From NCBI GenBank assembly GCA_017521985.1, contig JAFXAZ010000002.1, positions 62,001 through 126,000 of the forward strand: DNA of 64,000 nt, in the 5' to 3' direction. Shown here piece after piece: positions 16,935 through 26,260 of this stretch (within the stretch, counting starts at the first letter, position 1; every line of letters begins with the position of its first letter). The notes under the pieces were generated by a model. It was not told the DNA's origin. It ran no database searches and was given only the letters and a program-made list of their open reading frames with translations. Source of the DNA: Lachnospiraceae bacterium (GTDB taxonomy: Bacteria; Bacillota; Clostridia; Lachnospirales; Lachnospiraceae). The position numbers and the translations under genes were made by a program.

Positions 16935-18170
16935 CTATACCTCTCGCTTGCCTGTCATAACTTCGTAAATAAGCGACTTCTTGTACTCTAATAATTTAGA
17001 GATTAATTTTTCCTTTTTCAAAATGACATTTTCAATTTCTACACATTTACCATTTAATGTATTCACTATTCTTTTCTGTTCATCCATACAAGGAAACGCA
17101 ATCCTTAATTTAGATAATAATTCCTGATTTAAATTGTTAATATTTGAACCTCTGCTATCTCTGTTCAAGTTTTGTCTAAAATCATTACTCCAAAAGCAAT
17201 ACATTAAAAATTCATTAAAAACCAAATCCTGTCTGAGATTTCTCATCCGAATGCAAAAACCGCTATATGTTAAAGGGAAATCAACATTATCTATTAATAC
17301 ACTCCTACCCACAAGCTCTTTGCTTCCATTTGATCTTACAAATACAATGTCTCCATTTTTTAACAACAAATCATCTGGCATATATCCGCTAAACTTTAAT
17401 GTTGAAAACATATCTTCACGATTCAAGATAAAATGCTGCTTAAAATCTCCCACTCCTAAAAATTTTATTTCTTTTTCTTCGGATGCTCCATTATAATTTA
17501 ATCCATTCTTAAAAGATGCTATATACCCTAAATGCCCTGCTTTCCAATTACTTTTTGGAGCAACTGCTTCTGTAATAACGGATAATTTGTATTCCTTTAA
17601 TTTTTCAATAGCTATTTGCTGTTTTTCAATTAAAGCATCTATTTTTGAGCATTTGTCATCAAGATAATCCGCTATTCTCTTTTGCAAATTCACATTAATA
17701 TTTGGAATAGGAAGCGCTAATAAATCCTTTGCATTTAATGAACTTCTCACCCCATCTCCACCAAGATGATTAAATATTTCATTATAGTACATAAAAAGAA
17801 ACCAGTAATAAAAGAATCTGTTATCGTCATAACTATTACTCAATACAATATAGGCTGGCGATACAAGACCTGTATAAGGCGATAAACCCACACGGCTTGT
17901 CTTTACATTTTCTAAATCAATCAGTTTAAAAACCAGTTCATTTGTTTTTAAAATTTGATATCCCTCAAATTTTTCTGGTTGAAGTCCATCACTATCTTCT
18001 TTGCTTCTCTTTATTACGCCATGCATAGTCAACGCTAAACGTTCATATTCGTCAACAGCTTCGCCAACAACCCTTTTTATATTTTGAAAGTGCCTTTTTG
18101 TTTGGACAAGTTCCCAATTTTCTGGAATATGTCCAATCCATTCAACACCTGAATCCTTCATTTTTCTCAT
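16935..18170 (-). CDS. hsdS: Type I restriction enzyme specificity subunit
   Basis: About 411 residues, starting at the ATG 11 bases after GGAG. It begins with the classic MKDSGVEWIGHIPENWE lead, then two target-recognition domains, each followed by a helical spacer: LNAKDLLALPIPNINVNLQKRIADYLDDK (about 150-178) and NNLNQELLSKLRIAFPCMDEQKRIV (about 355-380). It provides sequence recognition to the methylase and restriction complexes. The length is normal and both recognition domains look intact. The target sequence cannot be read from the protein. Confidence 0.95.
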   Translation of the reverse strand: MRKMKDSGVEWIGHIPENWELVQTKRHFQNIKRVVGEAVDEYERLALTMHGVIKRSKEDSDGLQPEKFEGYQILKTNELVFKLIDLENVKTSRVGLSPYTGLVSPAYIVLSNSYDDNRFFYYWFLFMYYNEIFNHLGGDGVRSSLNAKDLLALPIPNINVNLQKRIADYLDDKCSKIDALIEKQQIAIEKLKEYKLSVITEAVAPKSNWKAGHLGYIASFKNGLNYNGASEEKEIKFLGVGDFKQHFILNREDMFSTLKFSGYMPDDLLLKNGDIVFVRSNGSKELVGRSVLIDNVDFPLTYSGFCIRMRNLRQDLVFNEFLMYCFWSNDFRQNLNRDSRGSNINNLNQELLSKLRIAFPCMDEQKRIVNTLNGKCVEIENVILKKEKLISKLLEYKKSLIYEVMTGKREV

Positions 18171-18187
18171 AAAGTTCACTCCATAAT

Positions 18188-18826
18188 CTAAATATTAGCA
18201 CTCAAACCAACACCATAAAACATAAATGCTATATCTACTGTAATTAACAAACAACCAATACCATGCTCAACTATCTTTTTCTTCTTATCCTTAAAAAATG
18301 TAGCTATTGTAAATAAAATCATCCTCAGTGTAAATAACACCACAAAAGCATTCACTATTACTTCTGGTGTAAGAACTTCCTTTCCATATAGAAATCCAAG
18401 AAAACACAATATAGAAGCCAATCCGCTTAAAGTTAATACCGAAAAAATATTTGAATAGCTTCTTTCTGTTATTTCAATTTTATCCTTAGACAAATCATCC
18501 GCATACAATTTCAAGCAACTCATTTCGTTAATTATGTAAAGAACCATATAGCTTATTAATACAAGAAAAAACGCAGAGATACACGCCTCGCACATATATA
18601 TTACATCTACAACCTTTCCTACTCTATTTCCCATATCTACGAAAACTGCAACAAAGAAAATAGCAAATACATAGATTGTTTTAAATACAATATTGATTCT
18701 CTTTTCTCGAATACCAATTGCCCTATTATATTGTTCTTCTCTGTTAACACCCATTTCTTTTGTCATAACAGGTGCATTTTGTTTTACTTGTCCTTTTTTT
18801 GAATCTTTTCTTCTGTTTCTACTCAT
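18188..18826 (-). CDS. Multi-pass membrane protein inside type I R-M operon
   Basis: About 212 residues, with a basic cytoplasmic N-terminus (RNRRKDSKKGQ) and about five hydrophobic segments: near 50-70 (TIYVFAIFFVAVFVD), 78-102 (ISAFFLVLISYMVLYI), 125-148 (VLTLSGLASILCFLGFLYG), 155-176 and 190-212. Its start overlaps the hsdM stop (ATGAGTAG), so translation is coupled to the methylase, and hsdS follows 8 bases later. Type I systems do not need a membrane protein. I recognise no family. Possible roles are an abortive-infection effector or a membrane tether, from context only. Confidence 0.75.
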   Translation of the reverse strand: MSRNRRKDSKKGQVKQNAPVMTKEMGVNREEQYNRAIGIREKRINIVFKTIYVFAIFFVAVFVDMGNRVGKVVDVIYMCEACISAFFLVLISYMVLYIINEMSCLKLYADDLSKDKIEITERSYSNIFSVLTLSGLASILCFLGFLYGKEVLTPEVIVNAFVVLFTLRMILFTIATFFKDKKKKIVEHGIGCLLITVDIAFMFYGVGLSANI

Positions 18827-20549
18827 CAAAAACCTCTGCTAACGCCCCATCGAGTTCCTTTTCCAATTCCATGATTTCTTTCATTATTTCTAAAGATGGT
18901 CTTGGTGCTTCATATTTGTAAAAGTAACGGGTAAATGGAATTTCATATCCCACTTTAGATTTCTTTTCATCTATCCATGCATCCGGTGCAAATGGAAGAA
19001 CCTCTCGTTTGAAATATTCTTTTATATCTTCTGTCAAAGGTACATTTTCAGTATCTCTCAAAGCGGTATCAGGCTGTTTCTTGCTCTTTTTCAACAAAAG
19101 TTCTCCATTTTCATCACGAAGCGGACGTTCTACTGTGATTTTGGTATATCCAAAATCTTCATTGTTGTAAATCTGGCTGATTTCATTTGTACAGAAATCA
19201 CCATAAATTTGTGTGATTTCTGCTATTGCAGATTCTGAAATATCATTTCTCTTATTTCCCAATGCTTTACGGCGTTTTTCAAACAATCCATTTGCATTAA
19301 TAAGCTGAACCTTGCCTTCTCGTTTTGTTCCTGCTTTCTTGTTGGAAAAAACCCAGATATATGTTGCAATACCTGTGTTATAGAAAATATCATTTGGCAA
19401 TGCAATAATAGCTTCCAGCATATCATTTTCAATAATATATTTTCGAATTTCGGACGGACCACTTCCTGCATCACCCGTGAACAGTGGAGAACCATTATGA
19501 ATGATTGCAATACGGCTGCCACCATCTTTTGGCTCTTTCATTTTTGAGATAGCAGTCATAAGAAACAGCATCTGACCGTCAGATGTCGCAGGAAGACCTG
19601 CACCAAATCTGCCAGCAAATCCCTTTTTTGCTTCTGCTTCTACTTTTGCCTTTTCATTCTTCCACTCACGGCCAAAAGGTGGATTTGAAATAATGTAATC
19701 AAACGTCTGACCTTCAAACTGATCATCGGATAATGTATTTCCATTTTTAATAAATTCTGCATTATTGCCTTTAATAAGCATATCGGCTTTGCAAATTGCA
19801 AATGTCTGGTCATTGATTTCCTGTCCAAATACCATAAGCTCCGTAGATTTGTTTAATTCATGTAAATACTCTTCTGCAACAGAAAGCATACCGCCTGTCC
19901 CACAAGCAGGGTCATAAATTGTCTTTGCAACATTATTTCCTGAAAGAATATCATTATCATCAGAGAATAAAATATTTACCATCAGACGGATAACTTCTCT
20001 TGGTGTATAGTGCTGTCCTGCATCTTCATTGTGTGCTTCTGAAAATCTACGGATAATTTCTTCAAATATATATCCCATTTCCAGATTAGAGATTGCGTCT
20101 GGATGTAAATTGGCTTTTGGTGAAGTAAACTCTTTGATAACAATATAAAGAATCCCCTTATTTGCCATAGTTGTAATATGTCCATCAAATTTAAACTTCT
20201 CAATTATATCCTGGACATTTTCAGAGAATCCGTTCAGATAATCTCGAAAGTTAGCTTCAATATTGTCCGGATCATCAAGCAACTTTTCAAAATTATATTT
20301 ACTTGTGTTATAGAATGCATGACCAGATGCTTTACGAAGTAAAATATCCTTCATTGGTAATGCTTTTTCACTTTCATATTTATCAAGTACAGCCTCTTTA
20401 GTATCTGCCAAAATGCAGTCAAATCTGCGTATTACTGTCAACGGCAAAATAACCTCACCATATTCATGAGGCTTGTAAACACCTGTCAATTTATCTGCAA
20501 TCGCCCATATAAGGGCGGCTTTTTCACTAATATTTGAACTTAAACTCAT
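18819..20549 (-). CDS. hsdM: Type I restriction-modification DNA methyltransferase
   Basis: 576 residues. An N-terminal HsdM helical domain is followed by an N6-adenine methyltransferase: motif I DPACGTGG at 213-220 binds S-adenosylmethionine, and motif IV NPPF at 289-292 is catalytic. The GQHYTPREVIRLM stretch at 178-190 is typical. It methylates adenine in the sequence set by HsdS and protects host DNA. The C-terminal helical region (RYFYKYEAPRPSLEI) contacts HsdS. It is fully intact. Confidence 0.97.
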   Translation of the reverse strand: MSLSSNISEKAALIWAIADKLTGVYKPHEYGEVILPLTVIRRFDCILADTKEAVLDKYESEKALPMKDILLRKASGHAFYNTSKYNFEKLLDDPDNIEANFRDYLNGFSENVQDIIEKFKFDGHITTMANKGILYIVIKEFTSPKANLHPDAISNLEMGYIFEEIIRRFSEAHNEDAGQHYTPREVIRLMVNILFSDDNDILSGNNVAKTIYDPACGTGGMLSVAEEYLHELNKSTELMVFGQEINDQTFAICKADMLIKGNNAEFIKNGNTLSDDQFEGQTFDYIISNPPFGREWKNEKAKVEAEAKKGFAGRFGAGLPATSDGQMLFLMTAISKMKEPKDGGSRIAIIHNGSPLFTGDAGSGPSEIRKYIIENDMLEAIIALPNDIFYNTGIATYIWVFSNKKAGTKREGKVQLINANGLFEKRRKALGNKRNDISESAIAEITQIYGDFCTNEISQIYNNEDFGYTKITVERPLRDENGELLLKKSKKQPDTALRDTENVPLTEDIKEYFKREVLPFAPDAWIDEKKSKVGYEIPFTRYFYKYEAPRPSLEIMKEIMELEKELDGALAEVFDE

Positions 20550-20575
20550 TGTTTTCCTCTGTATTTTTCATACAA

Positions 20576-21769
20576 TCATAATCTTTCTTTTAACGCTAAA
20601 ACAATATTTCTAATCCTACAAGCTAAATCATCATATGTCATTATATCTGCTATGTTTTTGTATTGTCTTTTAATCAATTCAAAATCACGTTTCTGTTGTT
20701 GATTAAAATCCTTACTTCTACCTAATAACAGTATTCCTTGTGGGTTGAGCACTTGTGGAATAACACCTTCTGGCAATTTTTCAGATAATAATTTTAAAAC
20801 AGCCTCTTCTTTATCTGTTATAGAATTAAGACAATATATGTATTTCTCTATCTGTTGAATTGCTCCTGCAAATTCTCTTACTGGAACATAATTATTTCGA
20901 TAAGACGCCTGTTTTGTTAAAACCTGTACATCTGATCTCTTAATTTCCAATATATCAATAAAACCATTTACATCTACCAACAGAAAATCCGGACGTTTAT
21001 CATAACCATCAACACCTTTAAATGTAACTTCTGGAGTGCATAAAATATATTTCGGATATAATAACTGAATAATATTCCGAATCTTCTTTTGCCAACTACT
21101 TTCGTTAAATTCTTCAATATTACTCAACATATACTGCAATTCATCTAATGCAATAGAAAACTGCTCTAATTCAATCTTTATATTTGTATTTGTTTCATCA
21201 TCTTTAGTATTTATTTCTACATATTTTCTTTTGCTATTGATATATTTCTCATATACCACTTCATATTTGTCACATTCTGGAAAATACTCTTTTAAAAGTC
21301 CTGCAATTCTAAAATGTACGTACTTATTTAATTCTGAAGAATTTGGAAATTTGTTTATTACGTTTAAAAAAGATTCTTTCGATATACCATTGAATTTTTC
21401 CCATTCTCCGCCTATATAAATATCTCTATCAACAATTTGATCAATTTTTTGCAAAATTGAAATATTACGATACGCTACAAACATATTTTGTTTCAATGAA
21501 ATATCTTTAGAAAAATAAAATTTGTGCTCTAACATAAGAATATCTGAATCTAACAAAATATAATTACCCTCTACTTTTCCAATAACAAAATAAAATGATT
21601 CCTCATATTCTTCTTCAATTCGTTTTAATGACTCATTACTTACACAAAAAGTATTTTTTATTCTTTTCTCTTCGCCCTTTTTTAATTGACTTAATATTTC
21701 TCCTGCTCCATATGCCGGCTTATAACACATAAGCAGTTCATCATTTTCGACAACAAACGATATCGTCAT
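20576..21769 (-). CDS. sduA: Shedu family anti-phage nuclease (SduA, DUF4263)
   Basis: About 397 residues from the ATG six bases after GGTGGTG. The C-terminal half carries the Shedu/DUF4263 pattern: a W-Q-x-x-I helix near 226, YDKRPDFLLVDVNGFIDILEIKRSD giving Asp261, Glu275 and Lys277 of a PD-(D/E)XK core, then REFAGAIQQIEKYI, GILLLGRSKDF and the closing MTYDDLACRI. The N-terminal 200 residues are a variable sensor region. Shedu is normally a single-gene system; its proteins form oligomers that cut DNA. Here it is 26 bases upstream of hsdM and probably co-transcribed, which is unusual. Confidence 0.88.
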   Translation of the reverse strand: MTISFVVENDELLMCYKPAYGAGEILSQLKKGEEKRIKNTFCVSNESLKRIEEEYEESFYFVIGKVEGNYILLDSDILMLEHKFYFSKDISLKQNMFVAYRNISILQKIDQIVDRDIYIGGEWEKFNGISKESFLNVINKFPNSSELNKYVHFRIAGLLKEYFPECDKYEVVYEKYINSKRKYVEINTKDDETNTNIKIELEQFSIALDELQYMLSNIEEFNESSWQKKIRNIIQLLYPKYILCTPEVTFKGVDGYDKRPDFLLVDVNGFIDILEIKRSDVQVLTKQASYRNNYVPVREFAGAIQQIEKYIYCLNSITDKEEAVLKLLSEKLPEGVIPQVLNPQGILLLGRSKDFNQQQKRDFELIKRQYKNIADIMTYDDLACRIRNIVLALKERL

Positions 21770-21789
21770 TGTTTTCACCACCACAATAA

Positions 21790-22680
21790 TTAGTATTTAA
21801 TCCTAAAATAATCCAAATACGCTTTATATTTATCTTGTGCCGCCAAACATGTATCTGTCAGATAACCCTTTTCATTATTCCATTCTTTCAATCCACGATA
21901 ATAGAACATTTTTAGATTGTCCTCGATAATGAACGGAACAATATTATATTTCAGACATTCTTTAAACATAATCAGTCTGCCTACACGACCGTTGCCATCC
22001 TGGAACGGGTGGATTCTTTCAAACTTCACATGAAAGTCCAAAATATCTTCAAAGCTCTTTTCTTCTTTTCCATTGTACTCTGTCAGCAGTGCTTTCATCT
22101 TATCGGCAACTTCTTCCGGAAGTGCAGTATCCATACCACCCACTTCATTCGGCACCTTTTTATAATCGCCCACAGCAAACCAATCTTTTCCGGAATCGCT
22201 GGTGCTGTTCTTCAGAATCAGATGAAGCTCTTTAATGAACCTCTCTGTCAGCGCTGCTTTTGCATTGTCGATAATCATATCAATGCAACGGAAGTGATTT
22301 GCCGTTTCAATCACATCGTCCACGTTCAGCACTTCTTTTTCTACACCAATGGTATTGGTTTCAAAAATATATCGGGTCTGCTCGTGTGTCAGACGACTAC
22401 CCTCAATGTGATTGGAATTGTATGTTAAATCAATCTGTGTCTTGTGATAAATACCACCGGAATATTTGCTTGCCTTCTGCTCCTGCAGAATGTCCAACAA
22501 GGTAATCGGTTGTTCTTTCTTCTTGTTAGAACGCTCCGGTTTTTCTGCATTCTCAGGGATATTCCAAGTCTTGCCGGTAAGAAAGGCACCATTTACACGC
22601 CCATGTGCGCAGTAATTTCTAACACTGCGTTCCGACACATCCCATTTTTTTGCTATTTCAGTAACTGAAAGGTATCGCAT
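21790..22680 (-). CDS. Fic family protein with N-terminal HTH
   Basis: 296 residues. It begins with a MerR/excisionase-like helix-turn-helix (YLSVTEIAKKWDVSERSVRNY). The Fic core has HPFQDGNGRVGR at 224-235, the full catalytic motif for AMP transfer, and SNHIEG at 89-94, the inhibitory (S/T)xxxE(G/N) helix placed before the Fic fold as in class II Fic proteins. It probably AMPylates a protein target or de-modifies it. The HTH could allow self-regulation. It is the first gene of the Shedu/hsd run, with 20 bases to sduA. Confidence 0.9.
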   Translation of the reverse strand: MRYLSVTEIAKKWDVSERSVRNYCAHGRVNGAFLTGKTWNIPENAEKPERSNKKKEQPITLLDILQEQKASKYSGGIYHKTQIDLTYNSNHIEGSRLTHEQTRYIFETNTIGVEKEVLNVDDVIETANHFRCIDMIIDNAKAALTERFIKELHLILKNSTSDSGKDWFAVGDYKKVPNEVGGMDTALPEEVADKMKALLTEYNGKEEKSFEDILDFHVKFERIHPFQDGNGRVGRLIMFKECLKYNIVPFIIEDNLKMFYYRGLKEWNNEKGYLTDTCLAAQDKYKAYLDYFRIKY

Positions 22681-22812
22681 CTGCTCTCCTCCGTTATATA
22701 TTGACTCTATAAATACTGTAGTTTATTGTATAGTATACCACATCATCGGCAATAATTGCAAGTTTTGCATTTTGTTTCTATTTTGTTTTTGCCGTTATTG
22801 GAAACTAGAATA

Positions 22813-23628
22813 CTATCGAAACTCATTCTCATGTTCTTTAAAAAAATCATAAAAATACCGAACATTCTCCAGCTCACTCCATTTGGTAACTGCATAATCT
22901 TTTGTATCAATATTATAGATTTTTGCATTTAATGTCCCCAACATAAACGGAGAATGCGTCGCTATTATGAACTGGCAACGCAAGAATCGAGCCAATTTAT
23001 TTATCTCTTGTGCTAACAGAACCTGATTTGCCGGTGATAAAGAAACCTCCGGTTCATCCAATAAATATAATGCATCCGGTTTCAAATACTCATCAAAATA
23101 CTGTATGGATGTCTCACCATTGGAGTATTTTTCTTGTGCAAACTCAATGTATTGTCTCTGTTTCATTCCTTGTTTCGAATGCACAAATTCCTTCGCTCCC
23201 TGTAATGACATCCCACACTGAACATAATCATATTCCATACCATCAGCCAACACTTGCTTTTGCTGCACCTTCTTAATTTCATATAAGATATCTTCGCTTT
23301 TTATATACCTGCTATCCTTCGGCAACTCTCTGATTTCATAACCGTCATCATCGTCTCCGAAGCACCACCTGCATTCAAGCTTATACTTATCACAGTAATT
23401 CAAAAGCCCAACAGTATTGCTAGTAACCATTTCCATTCCCTTTAAATGTAACGCATTAGCAATAATATTAAGTAATGTTGATTTCCCTGAACCATTATTT
23501 CCATAGAGCACTGTTATTGTATCGAAAACGAAGGGATCTACATCCTTTCCTCGAAATACGTTATACGGATAAATATTGGGATTTGCCATCTTCTTATCAC
23601 TTAATCTAAAACTGCTTAAATATATCAT
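22813..23628 (-). CDS. ABC-type AAA ATPase paired with MazF-like protein
   Basis: 271 residues. Walker A YGNNGSGKST at 42-51, an ABC signature-like SNGETS at about 169-174, Walker B LYLLDEPEVSLSP at about 187-199, and switch His in IIATHSPF. This is a short OLD/RecF-like ATPase without a long coiled coil or a nuclease domain. Its ATG overlaps the stop of the MazF-like gene (ATGA), so the two products are made together. Stand-alone ATPases of this kind often partner effectors in defence systems. Confidence 0.85.
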   Translation of the reverse strand: MIYLSSFRLSDKKMANPNIYPYNVFRGKDVDPFVFDTITVLYGNNGSGKSTLLNIIANALHLKGMEMVTSNTVGLLNYCDKYKLECRWCFGDDDDGYEIRELPKDSRYIKSEDILYEIKKVQQKQVLADGMEYDYVQCGMSLQGAKEFVHSKQGMKQRQYIEFAQEKYSNGETSIQYFDEYLKPDALYLLDEPEVSLSPANQVLLAQEINKLARFLRCQFIIATHSPFMLGTLNAKIYNIDTKDYAVTKWSELENVRYFYDFFKEHENEFR

Positions 23629-24434
23629 ATTGCCTCTTCCATCAGCTCTTTCACAAAAGTAATCCTATTTGCTTCTTTTATTTTTTTACTGGACAGCTCT
23701 ATGCTTTCCTGAAAAGCTTTAACTAATTGTTCTGTATCAACATATGCAATAATAGATTCCAAACAAGCCACTTCTTTTACTAATGCTTTTCTCGCAACCT
23801 GCTTATCTCGCAATACCTTGTACACTTTATATCCCTGAGCTGCATTATAGGTTGTCTCTTCTATATAATTCAAGACTGAGTTTATTTCATCATCCAACCT
23901 ATTAATTTCATTTTTTATGAGCGACACCTTTACTCCAATATCTTGCCAAAAACGAAGTTGCTGCCCCATGCTTTGGAATATGTCAAGCATATCCTGTGGT
24001 TCTTGAAGCCCTGCATTTTCTTCAACCTCTACAACTGACAAATCCGCCCCCTTAATACCTAAGCTTATGAGTAATGCCCGGTCGACCTGCTCCATAACTG
24101 CACTCCCCACATTACCAAGATATTGTTCCAATCTACACTGGTCTATTGTTTTAATTTGCTCTGCACAAATATCACTTTCCCGATTTACAATACTTAAGTC
24201 ATTAAAATGAACATGATATGGCAGACCATACTTGCACTTGCTTGACAAACACAAGCAAATTGTCGTCGTTGATTTCTTATTACCCAAATTATTTTGAATA
24301 ATCAATACAGGACGCTTCTTTGCCAGCTCATGTCCCACTGCGTCTTCCACACTACCAAAATCAGCATAGTAAACATCGCCTCTTTTTACACTTCTTACAC
24401 ATGCCGGAAACGCTTTCTTTACACTACCAACCAT
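23625..24434 (-). CDS. MazF/PemK-like toxin domain with long helical extension
   Basis: 269 residues, start preceded by GGAGGAGGAAAG. Residues 17-130 match MazF/PemK: RGDVYYADF, KKRPVLIIQNN, GNKKSTTTICL and a later CAEQIKTID. MazF proteins are sequence-specific endoribonucleases. The remaining about 140 residues are predicted helical (DDEINSVLNYIEE, VARKALVKEVACLES), which ordinary MazF of about 115 residues lacks. There is no antitoxin gene upstream; the ATPase follows directly and overlaps. The extension may bind the ATPase or act as a built-in regulator. Confidence 0.8.
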   Translation of the reverse strand: MVGSVKKAFPACVRSVKRGDVYYADFGSVEDAVGHELAKKRPVLIIQNNLGNKKSTTTICLCLSSKCKYGLPYHVHFNDLSIVNRESDICAEQIKTIDQCRLEQYLGNVGSAVMEQVDRALLISLGIKGADLSVVEVEENAGLQEPQDMLDIFQSMGQQLRFWQDIGVKVSLIKNEINRLDDEINSVLNYIEETTYNAAQGYKVYKVLRDKQVARKALVKEVACLESIIAYVDTEQLVKAFQESIELSSKKIKEANRITFVKELMEEAI

Positions 24435-24449
24435 CTTTCCTCCTCCATA

Positions 24450-24736
24450 TTAAAATCCCACATTATCAAACCAAACACTAAGTCCCGCACCGCAGACAAT
24501 CCACAGAATAATGGTAATCAGTACCGGAGTATCTTCTCCACCTCCAAGCAATGCAATGATTGCCGCTGCTAGGAATAGTCCTCCAATGGTTGCTACAATC
24601 GCACCAAATGTTGAAATACCGCCCCACTACGTGGTATGTAATTACTATTACTTGTTGACTGCTTATAAATCTGATATTCAATATAATCATCTGTAAAATC
24701 TTTTTTTCCATCGTGGTTCCAATCATGAAATGCCAT
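24450..24736 (-). pseudogene. Small EF-hand-like membrane protein, frameshifted
   Basis: The ATG is preceded by GGAGGTAGTGAAT. The first frame reads MAFHDWNHDGKKDFTDDYIE..., an EF-hand-like Asp loop, up to the GGGG run at about 24621-24625 (minus strand). The rest continues in another frame as GGISTFGAIVATIGGLFLAAAIIALL..., two hydrophobic segments ending VWFDNVGF before TAA. Adding one G to the run would restore a protein of about 95 residues. This is either a real inactivating deletion, a phase-variable run, or a sequencing error. Confidence 0.65.
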
Positions 24737-24986
24737 ATTCACTACCTCCATTTTACTTATAAACCATTTACAACTTACGTTTTTCTTTACAACTACCTTT
24801 AATCAAACTATACACCAGAAGGTGTCCAATAAATATCTCTCGTACACTTATCGACCATGCATTAATTGTAAAAATCCGATATACACTTTCTAAGTAAAAA
24901 TGGGCACACTTATCCTACAGCACTTCCAAGGTCATCTATTGGCCAAGTGATTCTAAAAATGCATTTTAAAAAATTAAAAGCCTTTC

Positions 24987-25553
24987 CTACCCAATCCTTA
25001 TAATCTGCTCCCACAGCAGTATCTCCTCTGCATTTACATTCCTATTATCATGATAATGCCCAAAGAACCATTTCTTAAACTTAACCGTCTGCCGTATCTC
25101 TTCCAGATAATCCGTCAACACATCGGGCTTGTACATGCCATGACTGAGTAATGCCTGGGTACTGGAAGCACAGCAATGGGTAACAATAAAATCCACCTCA
25201 TTATTATATTTCAGCAGATTCCGTCGACCTTCCTCCTTCTCTTTCTCCGTTGGCACTTCTTCCTTCCACCAGCTCAAATGATTAATTCGATAAGGTTTCC
25301 ATCCCTTATCCAGTTCTTTTTTCTTTTTCTTATAATCCGGGGTGTCCGGCTCTAAAATGCCGCCATCTATGTTGTGACTTCTGGCACCACCAAACGCAAA
25401 AATCTTCTTTCCGTCTAACTTAAATACCTGCCCACGCATCAGATGTATTACTGACGGCCTGATTTTATGTACTTTACCACCATGCCACTTTTCCACCGGA
25501 TATGCATACAAACGATCAAAATTCCCATGACAATCGCCTGTAATATATATCAT
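24987..25553 (-). pseudogene. Metallophosphoesterase copy A with internal deletion
   Basis: The frame is open from MIYITGDCHG to the end. After FDRL it jumps directly to AYPVEKWHGGKVHK. Compared with copy B at 29.0-29.7 kb and with the usual family layout, about 50 residues are missing, including the GDFG and GNHE metal-binding motifs. C-terminal motifs THCC, FFGHYHDN and the rest remain. An intact enzyme would be a calcineurin-like phosphoesterase; this copy should be inactive. It follows a broken XRE gene. Confidence 0.75.
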
Positions 25554-25558
25554 AATTT

Positions 25559-25784
25559 CACTGTCCTTTCCTCTTTGTCGCCCGTTTTCTATCAGGCCAA
25601 ACAGTCCTTTGATACTTCTTTTTTCCTTCTTCATCCCTTGCTATTAACTCAAAGTCTTTGTCCAATCCAAGTGCAAAAAGTACCGCCGCATAAGCACCTA
25701 TAGCCTTGCTTTCTTTATATTTGCTCCCATTTTCTCCAATACTTGCTGTGTACCAGGCATAAGAGCTACTGTTTTTTTAGCCAT
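25559..25784 (-). pseudogene. HipB-like XRE regulator with out-of-frame internal deletion
   Basis: It begins MAKKTVALMPGTQQVLEKMG...KKARL, the N-terminus typical of HipB-type XRE regulators, then meets a stop. A second frame resumes immediately as GAYAAVLFALGLDKDFELIARD, the family's C-terminal helix, and ends at about 25559. The helix-turn-helix core between them is deleted. HipB-type proteins usually pair with HipA-like kinases, as at the left edge of this window. Confidence 0.7.
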
Positions 25785-25814
25785 ATATCCATCCCTTTTC
25801 TAACTTTTTTTCTT

Positions 25815-25838
25815 TAACACCTGATATATTCGGTGTTA
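25815..25838. promoter_or_regulatory. Operator-like inverted repeat upstream of broken XRE gene
   Basis: TAACACC and GGTGTTA arms (7 bp) flank an AT-rich 10-base centre, 30 bases upstream of the XRE start. An autoregulatory operator is likely; one half recurs at 1737-1751. Confidence 0.4.
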
Positions 25839-25901
25839 TCTAATTTGTCTCTTGACTATTTTTCCTGAATTTCATATTATAGACTCAAGAAGCGAGTTTT
25901 G

Positions 25902-26253
25902 TTACTGAGTAAGGTCTTCGGACTGGAAATGGGTACTCGTTTCTTTTTTTATTTTCATAATGTCATATAAATACAGTCTATTATCTTCTGCATGTCTTAC
26001 GAGCAAAATTGCTCGAAATACGTTATATCTTTCAATATCGGCATTCTCTCCATACACCGGCAAAGCAAATCTTGTTACATATGAATACCATATCTTTTGT
26101 ACTTTCAATAATATGCGCTTCACCAACATATTGTTTCAAATATCTCTCGACATCCTTCCACTCAATTGCCTGTCTTCCTTTAAATCGAATATCATGGATA
26201 ACAACAATCTTATTTCCATCCAAATCTTCTACGACATTTACTTTTCTTTGCAT
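25902..26253 (-). pseudogene. Phage/mobile-element-type conserved protein, internally deleted
   Basis: The first frame is MQRKVNVVEDLDGNKIVVI...IEWKDVERYLKQYVGE...TKDM; the second frame continues WYSYVTRFALPVYGEN...IERYNVFRAILLVRHAEDNRLYLYDIMKIKKETS. Both halves look like one conserved protein of the kind found in Clostridia mobile elements (large-polyvalent-protein-associated type, a tentative recognition), joined out of frame after a central deletion. The start ATG is preceded by a hairpin that contains its ribosome site. Confidence 0.6.
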
Positions 26254-26260
26254 AAAAAAA

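Noticed and set aside
24478-24726. 82-residue minus-strand frame as a gene
   Set aside because: It is a third frame over the frameshifted EF-hand-like gene; the other two frames carry the sensible protein halves.
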